Shown in pieces: positions 8,086-13,067 of a stretch of 36,671 nt of DNA (positions within the stretch are counted from its first letter, which is position 1; each line of letters starts with the position of its first letter). The DNA is taken from the NCBI GenBank assembly GCA_049303905.1, contig JBAQNP010000016.1, positions 1 through 36,671 of the forward strand, in the 5' to 3' direction. The position numbers were made by a program, and so were the translations under genes. The notes below the pieces were generated by a model. The model was not told the DNA's origin and made no database searches. It saw only the letters and a program-made list of their open reading frames with translations. Source of the stretch: UBA2206 sp049303905 (GTDB lineage Bacteria; Patescibacteriota; Minisyncoccia; Moranbacterales; UBA2206).

Positions 8086-8352
8086 TTATTTACTTAGTCT
8101 ATTTATGTTTAGAATCTCCTGGATCATTTCTTTTTTTCTTTTTTCATTAGTCCCGCGCATAGCATTTTGAAAACAGCTATTTAGGTGTCCTTCTAGAATT
8201 TTGGCATTAGCTGATTTTAAAAGCCCCATTACTGCTAAATTCTGTTGCAAAATATCAATACAATATTCTTTCTCTTCTGCCATCCTAATTACATTACCTA
8301 AATGACTATACGCCTTTTTCAAGGCTGTTATGGTGTTTTTATTCTCTTCCAT
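8086..8352 (-). CDS. csoR: copper-sensing transcriptional repressor CsoR
   Basis: An 88-residue all-helical CsoR (DUF156) repressor. Cu(I) ligands are conserved with exact family spacing: Cys31 in EYCID, and His56 and Cys60 in GHLNSC. M. tuberculosis CsoR uses Cys36, His61 and Cys65, a constant offset of five. Apo-CsoR tetramers bind G-tract dyads, and Cu(I) releases them. A matching dyad overlaps the promoter at 8420-8438, so the operon is probably autoregulated and copper-induced. It is first in the operon csoR - HMA/TauE fusion - copA. Confidence 0.93.
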   Translation of the reverse strand: MEENKNTITALKKAYSHLGNVIRMAEEKEYCIDILQQNLAVMGLLKSANAKILEGHLNSCFQNAMRGTNEKRKKEMIQEILNINRLSK

Positions 8353-8419
8353 GGATTTATTTTTTTAATTATTACTTAAACTTTTTTGCTACTTTATACT
8401 TACTACTTTCTACTTTTAA

Positions 8420-8438
8420 GTACCTCCCCCCTAGGTAC
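8420..8438 (-). promoter_or_regulatory. CsoR operator
   Basis: A 19-base dyad GTACCT...AGGTAC enclosing a run of six C (six G on the minus strand). It lies immediately downstream of the -10 box, over the predicted +1. TACC-G-tract-GGTA dyads are the known CsoR operator type. Confidence 0.8.
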
Positions 8439-8466
8439 ATCATATACTACCTCCAAAAGTTGTCAA
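8439..8466 (-). promoter_or_regulatory. sigma-70 promoter of the copper operon
   Basis: Minus strand: TTGACA (8466-8461), 16-base spacer, TATGAT (8444-8439). Transcription would start inside the CsoR operator, about 80 bases before the csoR ATG. Confidence 0.8.
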
Positions 8467-8472
8467 ATATTC

Positions 8473-8603
8473 ATCCCCCACCACTTTTTTACTCGGGCTA
8501 AAAGCGCTAAAACAGACCCTATTTATAATACAACCATAATAATTGCTTCTTCTTATTTTTTATTTTTGTATTTTTTAAGAAAAGTAAAAAAGTGGTGGGG
8601 GAT
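8473..8603. repeat. 20-base inverted repeat flanking 91 bases
   Basis: ATCCCCCACCACTTTTTTAC at 8473-8492 is perfectly inverted at 8584-8603. The interior is AT-rich and has no convincing gene. The element fills the space between the csoR promoter and the aminotransferase terminator. It may be a non-autonomous insertion. Confidence 0.6.
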
Positions 8604-8611
8604 AAAAATCA

Positions 8612-8648
8612 AACAAAAAAACTTCCCGAAGCGCAGCCTCAGGAAGTT
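8612..8648 (-). terminator. intrinsic terminator of the Phe/Tyr operon
   Basis: Minus strand: stem AACTTCC (8648-8642) / GGAAGTT (8626-8620) with an inner GAGGC...GCTTC pairing, followed by a T-run. It starts 22 bases after the aminotransferase stop. Confidence 0.85.
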
Positions 8649-8669
8649 TCGTTCAATACTAGGAATATG

Positions 8670-9773
8670 TTATTTTACAACTTTTCTAAGTATCTCTATC
8701 CCCTTTTTCAATTCCTCATCCGGCACAGCAAAAGAGATTCGGAAATAGCCTTTTTTCTGAGAAAAAACTTCCCCAGGCACAACCAGTAAATTATTTTTCA
8801 AAAGTTTTTCGATGAAATTTTTTTGATCTTTTGAAATTTTGACAAATGCATAAAAAGCGCCTTCAGGCATATTAAGCTCATATAAATCTTTGAGATTTTC
8901 ATATACAAAGTTTCTTTTCTTTTTATAGTTTACTATCTCATCTTTCGGAATTGAATCGATGTTTCCTAGCATTGCAAATTGGGCGAAAGACGGCGCACAA
9001 ACAAAAGTATATTGTTGCAGCTTATTCATAGCTTCGATAATTTCACTAGGTCCATAAGCATAGCCGATTCTCCAGCCGGTAATGGAATGGCTTTTGGAAA
9101 AACCGCTAAGGATTATTGTTTTTTCATAGATTGATGCGGGTGAGAAAAATTTCTGATCATAATCAAAGGCGTCATAAATTTCATCCGAAATAATTAATAT
9201 GTCATTCTTTTTGGCAATCTTAATCACTTTTTCTATTTCTTTTTTGGTATAAACTGCCCCCGTTGGATTATTGGGAGAATTAAGAATTATCGCTTTAGTT
9301 TTTCGACTGATTAGTTTTTCTAATTTTTCTGAATTGATGTGAAAGTCCGGATAGGTGTCCAGATATTTTATCTTTACTCCCAAAAAATTCAGCATTTGCT
9401 GATACATCACAAAATATGGATCCGGCAAAATCACTTCTTCTCCTGGATCAAAAATTGAAGAAAAAAGCAAAAAAATCGCGCCAGAAGTTCCAGAAGTTAT
9501 AATAATATTTTCTGGATTAGATTTTATTTTTCGTGTTTTTTTGAGATTTTCCAAAATTTCCTCGCGCAGTTTCAAGATCCCTTGAGTTGGGGTATAAGAA
9601 TTGTGATTATCCGAAATAGCTTTTTGCGCTGAAAGTTTGAGTTTTAAAGGCGCCTCAAAATGCGGTTGCCCGATGGAAAAATTCACATATCTTCCCTTAT
9701 TCTTCGCCGCTAAATCAAAAACCTTTCTAATTCCCGAACTTTCAATTTTTTGAATTCTTTTTGAGAGTATCAT
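8670..9773 (-). CDS. class I/II PLP-dependent aminotransferase
   Basis: A 367-residue fold-type I aminotransferase. Visible features are TSGTSGAIFLLFSSI (cofactor phosphate region), NSPNNPTGAVY, the ISDEIYD aspartate that pairs with the PLP nitrogen, and the Schiff-base lysine in LSGFSKSHSITGWRIGY. Its ATG overlaps the tyrA stop by four bases, so it is translationally coupled. Given tyrA and pheA upstream, it probably transaminates phenylpyruvate and 4-hydroxyphenylpyruvate to Phe and Tyr. Aspartate-type substrates cannot be excluded from sequence alone. An intrinsic terminator follows. Confidence 0.9.
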   Translation of the reverse strand: MILSKRIQKIESSGIRKVFDLAAKNKGRYVNFSIGQPHFEAPLKLKLSAQKAISDNHNSYTPTQGILKLREEILENLKKTRKIKSNPENIIITSGTSGAIFLLFSSIFDPGEEVILPDPYFVMYQQMLNFLGVKIKYLDTYPDFHINSEKLEKLISRKTKAIILNSPNNPTGAVYTKKEIEKVIKIAKKNDILIISDEIYDAFDYDQKFFSPASIYEKTIILSGFSKSHSITGWRIGYAYGPSEIIEAMNKLQQYTFVCAPSFAQFAMLGNIDSIPKDEIVNYKKKRNFVYENLKDLYELNMPEGAFYAFVKISKDQKNFIEKLLKNNLLVVPGEVFSQKKGYFRISFAVPDEELKKGIEILRKVVK

Positions 9774-10795
9774 TTTTTAATTTTATATGAATGATTAAAA
9801 ATAGCTTTGTAGATATTTTCTACTAATTCTTTATCCATCCTAAATTTTCTAACTTTATTTTCAATAATCTTATTCTCTCTTTTTGTGTCTCGAACATTTT
9901 TTCCGATTTTCTTTTTTGTTTTTCCAATTTTTCTAACTTCTCTAAAACGAATTTTGAGAAGCTCAAAGATCTTCTCATCAACCAAATCAATTATGTTTCT
10001 AGATGATTCCAACTCATCTTTTCCGACTGAAGCTGCAATCTTAAAATCCAAATTATGGCAACTTCTCAAAAAATCTTTTCTAATATTTTGCGAAAATGGA
10101 TTGAAATTATTCATGTCAAAAAAAAGTTGCCAATTATCACTGGCGGTGTGCGGGATAATTTTCAAAAGATCAGCGTATCCGGGAGTGAAAATTTCTTGCT
10201 CCTTAACTCCCGAAGCGACTAAGGCTCGCCCCAGAAAATGAACTAGAGCTAGAGTTTTGGCATTTTGCTTGTCATGATCCCCAGGGGTCGTTTCAATTAC
10301 TTTTAGTTTTAATTTTTTCAAAAATTTCCTTATACTCTCTAATTTTTTCTGATCTATTCTTAGGGGACAAAGAACAATCTGAAGCCCATCTAGCTTCCAA
10401 GTTTGTTTTTCAAGGTTAAATTTTGTCGTCACCGGCCCAAACATTGGATGAGTTCCCAAAATTTCCACGTTTTTTGGCACATGTTTTTTCATCCACTGAC
10501 AAGGCAAAGTTTTGACTGAGCAAGTGTCAACCAACAAGGATTTTTCTTTTAGAAATGGTCCGATTTCTTGAATTATTTTTTCAGTTTTTGAAATTGGCGG
10601 ACAAAGAATGATAATATCAAAATTTTTCAGATCTTCTTTGTCTATTATTTTTATTCCTACTTTTTTTGCTTTTTCAAAATATTTTTTGACGTCACTAACT
10701 ATTGCTGAAACTTCAAAATCTTTTTTCAGAATCGAAGCAATGAGCGTTCCAAAACGCCCAAGACCAACTATGCAAATTTTCTTCTTTGATTTCAT
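9770..10795 (-). CDS. tyrA: prephenate dehydrogenase with C-terminal chorismate mutase domain
   Basis: A 341-residue bifunctional protein. An N-terminal Rossmann domain (CIVGLGRFGTLIASI) is followed by the TyrA core with LVDTCSVKT, the conserved LGTHPMFGP, and the TPGDHDKQNAKTLALVHFLG helix. From about residue 255 comes an AroQ-type chorismate mutase. Its features are IIDLVDEKIFELLKIR, then KKIGKNVRDTKREN, where the Asp, Arg and Glu match the AroQ active-site helix. The enzyme would convert chorismate to prephenate and then to 4-hydroxyphenylpyruvate. In E. coli TyrA the mutase is N-terminal; here the order is reversed. One base separates it from pheA. Confidence 0.88.
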   Translation of the reverse strand: MKSKKKICIVGLGRFGTLIASILKKDFEVSAIVSDVKKYFEKAKKVGIKIIDKEDLKNFDIIILCPPISKTEKIIQEIGPFLKEKSLLVDTCSVKTLPCQWMKKHVPKNVEILGTHPMFGPVTTKFNLEKQTWKLDGLQIVLCPLRIDQKKLESIRKFLKKLKLKVIETTPGDHDKQNAKTLALVHFLGRALVASGVKEQEIFTPGYADLLKIIPHTASDNWQLFFDMNNFNPFSQNIRKDFLRSCHNLDFKIAASVGKDELESSRNIIDLVDEKIFELLKIRFREVRKIGKTKKKIGKNVRDTKRENKIIENKVRKFRMDKELVENIYKAIFNHSYKIKK

Positions 10796-10796
10796 A

Positions 10797-11375
10797 TTAA
10801 TTTCCTGTTTTATTAGCTAAGATAAAAGTTGTAAAATTAAACTTCAAATCCTGTATACCTTCTTCCAATAGATCGAGATTATATAAATCAGCGCAAATTT
10901 TTGGAGCAATAACTGCTGAATTTTCCGGCAAAGTTCCTTCGCTCAAATCCTTGGCTGCGCTAGCTGTGTCGCAATATTCCGAAAGTTCTGCTTCCGGCCA
11001 TTTTCGCTTGAGATACATTCGGCATTGCCGGAGAGCTTGTTGATGGGAAATTATCTTTTTTATATCTTCCAATTTTGTGCCTTTTTTGGCCATCAGATTC
11101 ATTCTAATATCAATTTCAAACATTTTTTCTATATTGAAAATATGTTTTGACATGGCCTGGACGGCTTCAATCACAATTCCACCATTAGAATTTTCGATTG
11201 GAAAAACTCCCTTGTTAATTTTTCCTTCATCCAGCGCCGAAAGAACATTTTCCACGCTAGTCAGATAGGCAAGTTCATATTCTTTTACGCCATTTTTTCC
11301 ACAATAATAATTAGCGGCTTCTTCCGAGAAACTTCCTCGATTACCCGAAACGCCGATTTTAATTTTTTGAGACAT
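10797..11375 (-). CDS. pheA: prephenate dehydratase, catalytic domain only
   Basis: A 192-residue prephenate dehydratase domain, which makes phenylpyruvate. Conserved blocks are GSFSEEAA, PIENSNGG, ISHQQALRQC and DTASAAKDL. Two things are unusual. There is no C-terminal ACT domain, so Phe feedback inhibition is not expected. The usual TRF motif near the end reads NFTTF, replacing the conserved arginine with threonine. It heads the pheA-tyrA-aminotransferase cluster. No Shine-Dalgarno is visible before the ATG. A weak promoter (TTGGTA, 16 bases, ATAAAA) ending six bases upstream could give a leaderless message; otherwise it is read from the 93-aa gene upstream. Confidence 0.85.
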   Translation of the reverse strand: MSQKIKIGVSGNRGSFSEEAANYYCGKNGVKEYELAYLTSVENVLSALDEGKINKGVFPIENSNGGIVIEAVQAMSKHIFNIEKMFEIDIRMNLMAKKGTKLEDIKKIISHQQALRQCRMYLKRKWPEAELSEYCDTASAAKDLSEGTLPENSAVIAPKICADLYNLDLLEEGIQDLKFNFTTFILANKTGN

Positions 11376-11424
11376 AAATTTTTTTATTAGCTTATTTAAA
11401 GTTTACCAATTTTAATAGTTTGGG

Positions 11425-11461
11425 GCAATGCAGACGAGAAAGGTTCTCTCATCTGCATTGC
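11425..11461 (-). other. strong hairpin between the 93-aa gene and pheA
   Basis: Stem GCAATGCAGA (11425-11434) / TCTGCATTGC (11452-11461) with inner GAGA/TCTC pairing. On the minus strand it is followed by CCCC rather than T, so it is not a classical terminator for that strand. It may allow read-through or stabilise RNA ends. On the plus strand T-rich sequence follows. Confidence 0.55.
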
Positions 11462-11490
11462 TTTGATGTTTTTATGACGTTTCCCAGACG

Positions 11491-11772
11491 TCATTTGCTG
11501 TTTTTATTTTTCCATATTTTTTTCCCCACTCTGTTTACCCTTATGGCAAATCCTTCTTCCAAAATTTTTGGTTTATCAAGACCAAGCAGTCGAGGAAATC
11601 CCATAGGATGAAAGCATGTGGAAAGAATAACATAGTTTTTCCATCTTTTCTTTATCTTAATAATTTCCGATTTATCTATCTCACCAACGAGATGAAGATA
11701 GACCCCTTGCCGCTGATAAAGTACGAATCTTCGGGTGGTTGCCATTTTTAAATTAAGCGCTGTTTGAGACAT
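11491..11772 (-). CDS. small basic protein, unknown function
   Basis: A 93-residue protein, strongly basic at the C-terminus (GKKIWKNKNSK), with no signal peptide or membrane segment and no family I recognise. The start is well supported by an AAAGGAGGAATC Shine-Dalgarno just before the ATG. It is the first full gene after the leader-1 regulatory region (11808-12082), which carries an aromatic-rich leader ORF and terminator/antiterminator. The pheA operon follows on the same strand 115 bases later. A dyad ATGACGT/ACGTCAT (11474-11494) overlaps its stop codon. It may be a target of the same control, but its role is unknown. Confidence 0.65.
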   Translation of the reverse strand: MSQTALNLKMATTRRFVLYQRQGVYLHLVGEIDKSEIIKIKKRWKNYVILSTCFHPMGFPRLLGLDKPKILEEGFAIRVNRVGKKIWKNKNSK

Positions 11773-11807
11773 GATTCCTCCTTTGGTTGTTGGGTTTTTC
11801 TCTGGTT

Positions 11808-11871
11808 AGTTTTACTAGTTAAAATAAAAATTCTAGATAAAAATAAAATTATTATTTTAACCAGCAAAACT
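11808..11871 (-). promoter_or_regulatory. long leader hairpin 1
   Basis: Arms 11808-11827 and 11852-11871 pair over 20 bases. The two non-identical positions form G-U wobbles only if the minus strand is the RNA, which supports a minus-strand transcript. It lies between boxA and the Shine-Dalgarno. Confidence 0.65.
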
Positions 11872-11882
11872 CTAAAAAATAG

Positions 11883-11893
11883 TTTTAAAGAAC
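11883..11893 (-). promoter_or_regulatory. boxA-like motif, leader 1
   Basis: GTTCTTTAAAA on the minus strand, directly after the T-run of the leader terminator. It is identical to the motifs at 547-557 and 12792-12802. Confidence 0.5.
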
Positions 11894-11920
11894 AAAAAAA
11901 CCGGTCTCGCGTGAGATCGG
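11894..11920 (-). terminator. attenuator-type terminator, leader 1
   Basis: Minus strand: CCGATCTC (11920-11913), loop ACGC, GAGACCGG (11908-11901), then seven T. One A-C mismatch is in the stem. The 5' arm can instead pair perfectly with AGATCGG inside the leader ORF (11987-11981), which would be an antiterminator. Confidence 0.7.
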
Positions 11921-11949
11921 CTTTGGTCTGTCTAAAATGAATATGTCTT

Positions 11950-12048
11950 TTATGCTTTTTTCATTTTATGCAAAACAAAACCGATCTGGCTAAACCAGAA
12001 ATAAAAGTAAGAAAAGCTATAAAATTTTTGATTAGATTGTTTTAACAT
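11950..12048 (-). CDS. 32-residue aromatic-rich leader peptide
   Basis: A 32-codon ORF plus TAA that starts MLKQSNQKFY and ends LHKMKKA. Ten of 32 residues are Phe, Tyr or Trp, clustered as FYSFSYFYFWF. The ATG lies exactly six bases after the -10 box, so it would be leaderless. The ORF contains the antiterminator arm and a CTGG/CCAG hairpin (11986-11998). A stem TAAAATGA/TCATTTTA (11933-11940, 11961-11968) spans its stop codon. A second ORF of identical length and C-terminus (KKA) lies at 12862-12960. A ribosome-sensed attenuation leader fits best; a small membrane peptide is the alternative. Confidence 0.6.
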   Translation of the reverse strand: MLKQSNQKFYSFSYFYFWFSQIGFVLHKMKKA

Positions 12049-12054
12049 ATTGCT

Positions 12055-12082
12055 ATCTTAGCATCTTCTATTTTTTTGTCAA
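12055..12082 (-). promoter_or_regulatory. extended -10 promoter of leader 1
   Basis: Minus strand: TTGACA (12082-12077), 16-base spacer ending in TGC, TAAGAT (12060-12055), six bases, then the leader ATG at 12048. Confidence 0.75.
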
Positions 12083-12114
12083 CTATATATAAAAACTGAC
12101 TTGATTTTTAGATT

Positions 12115-12269
12115 CAGAGGAAAGGTGTGGTTGCACCTTTCCTCTGTTTTATCGGCAGGACTATGTTTGAGTCCTTTTAACCCAAACCATCTAAATAGAT
12201 GGCATCTTGGTAAGACATTTGGGCTTGCCAGATTTTTTTTGAGAGGGTATCTCTCGTTTTATTTTTTTA
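12115..12269 (+). ncRNA. candidate structured plus-strand RNA with two terminators
   Basis: Successive helices fill this intergenic stretch. There is a 13-bp stem (12115-12127 / 12134-12146). A branched unit is closed by GGCA/TGCC (12154-12157 / 12226-12229), with GGACT/AGTCC (12158-12174), CCCAAA/TTTGGG (12181-12186 / 12218-12223) and CCATCT/AGATGG (12187-12202) inside. T-tracts follow hairpins only on the plus strand: eight T at 12233-12240, then GAGAG/CTCTC (12241-12255) with GTTTTATTTTTTT. A weak plus promoter (TATAAA, 12088) is possible. It could also be 3' structure of the 141-aa gene's transcript. Confidence 0.4.
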
Positions 12270-12692
12270 GAAAAACGGTTTTCCTCCTATCCTACCAGCC
12301 ATATTGACTACTCCGCTGATATTTTCACTGAAATATTTCTCATGAATATCCATCCCTCCTAACAGCCCCGCAATTCCAACGACTTTTGCTCCTTCGAGGA
12401 TTCTCTGAGAGAGAATAATGGGTGCCAAGTTATCCGTTTTTTTTCTTCTCTTATTATTGATGCCTTTTTTACCCATCATTACCTCCTGTTCATTCAACGT
12501 TTTAATTAATTTACTTTTTTTTAGCAAATCAAATAGTAAATTTCCAATAAATACTCCTTGATCTGAAAATAAAAATCCGTCTATCATTTCAGGCATCAAA
12601 AAAGCACTTATTAAATTATAATCGCCAGGAGGAATTATAATTTTCCGCCCTTCCCTAAAGGCGATAATCGATATCCCTGAATTTATTTCCAT
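12267..12692 (-). CDS. 141-residue protein of unknown function
   Basis: No family recognised. The N-terminal half is mixed hydrophobic (FREGRKIIIPPGDYNLI, GVFIGNLLFDLLKKSK). The middle is basic (KKGINNKRRKKTD). The C-terminal part is Gly-rich (GAKVVGIAGLLGGMD, GRIGGKPFF). The start has a good Shine-Dalgarno (GTAGGAGGTATTC). A second AGGAGG lies inside the gene directly before two consecutive ATG codons (residues ~71-72), so a shorter C-terminal product of about 70 residues is possible. The gene sits behind leader 2 (12731-12994), which carries an Ile/Leu/Val-rich leader ORF. Confidence 0.65.
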   Translation of the reverse strand: MEINSGISIIAFREGRKIIIPPGDYNLISAFLMPEMIDGFLFSDQGVFIGNLLFDLLKKSKLIKTLNEQEVMMGKKGINNKRRKKTDNLAPIILSQRILEGAKVVGIAGLLGGMDIHEKYFSENISGVVNMAGRIGGKPFF

Positions 12693-12730
12693 GAATACCT
12701 CCTACTGAAATTGATTTTGTTTATTTTAAT

Positions 12731-12786
12731 CTAACAGCCAAATCAATAATTTCGAGTTCTTGCAAAATTATTGATTTGACTGTTAG
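12731..12786 (-). promoter_or_regulatory. long leader hairpin 2
   Basis: Arms 12731-12752 and 12765-12786 pair over 22 bases, with a single G-U wobble on the minus-strand RNA and a 12-base loop. It is the positional equivalent of the hairpin at 11808-11871, with unrelated sequence. Confidence 0.75.
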
Positions 12787-12791
12787 TTGTG

Positions 12792-12802
12792 TTTTAAAGA
12801 AC
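12792..12802 (-). promoter_or_regulatory. boxA-like motif, leader 2
   Basis: GTTCTTTAAAA on the minus strand, just after the leader-2 terminator T-run. Confidence 0.5.
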
Positions 12803-12803
12803 T

Positions 12804-12832
12804 AAAAAACCGGTCCTTTTTACGAGATCGGT
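12804..12832 (-). terminator. attenuator-type terminator, leader 2
   Basis: Minus strand: ACCGATC (12832-12826) / GACCGGT (12815-12809) with one A-C mismatch, then six T (overlapping the last stem base). The extended 5' arm CCGATCTC can pair with GAGACCGG inside the leader ORF (12900-12893), again with one mismatch. Confidence 0.6.
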
Positions 12833-12861
12833 CTTGATTTATTTGAAATGATTTTTGAACT

Positions 12862-12960
12862 TTATGCTTTTTTCATTTCACGCAAACCAAGGCCGGTCTC
12901 AAAGACCAGCAAAATAATCACAGACAATATAAATGATATTTTAGTTTGCATGTTTTTCAT
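12862..12960 (-). CDS. 32-residue Ile/Leu/Val-rich leader peptide
   Basis: A 32-codon ORF plus TAA that starts MKNMQTKISF and ends LREMKKA, the same length and ending as the ORF at 11950-12048. The centre, ILSVIILLVF, is rich in branched-chain residues. Its ATG lies six bases after the -10 box. A GGTCT/AGACC hairpin (12895-12907) lies over the Val-Phe codons and overlaps the antiterminator arm. A stem TGAAATGA/TCATTTCA (12844-12851, 12873-12880) spans the stop codon and covaries with the leader-1 stem. It is either an attenuation leader or a small membrane peptide. Confidence 0.55.
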   Translation of the reverse strand: MKNMQTKISFILSVIILLVFETGLGLREMKKA

Positions 12961-12966
12961 AAAGCT

Positions 12967-12994
12967 AATTTAGCATACCTATTTTTTTTGTCAA
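12967..12994 (-). promoter_or_regulatory. extended -10 promoter of leader 2
   Basis: Minus strand: TTGACA (12994-12989), 16-base spacer ending in TGC, TAAATT (12972-12967), six bases, then the leader ATG at 12960. The geometry is identical to the leader-1 promoter. Confidence 0.7.
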
Positions 12995-13067
12995 ATCCTC
13001 GACTGTGGATAACTTAATATTATTCGCAATTAGCAGATTAGCATTTATTCGTAGATTAGCATCGTTT

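Noticed and set aside
8386..8748. 120-codon plus-strand ORF
   Set aside because: It runs over the csoR promoter, the inverted repeat and the 3' end of the aminotransferase. Its composition is Phe/Ser/Tyr-rich, as expected from antisense AT-rich DNA.
11425..11461. Terminator isolating pheA from the 93-aa gene
   Set aside because: The stem is strong, but on the minus strand it is followed by CCCC rather than T, so intrinsic termination toward pheA is not supported.
12115..12240. Small protein gene on the plus strand in this region
   Set aside because: A 68-codon frame exists from 12101, but it is composed of the arms of strong hairpins and has no Shine-Dalgarno or protein-like composition.
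11950..12960. Type I toxin peptides
   Set aside because: Both 32-residue peptides are hydrophobic enough. The terminator/antiterminator pairings, the shared promoter geometry and the downstream genes fit leader peptides better. Not fully excluded.
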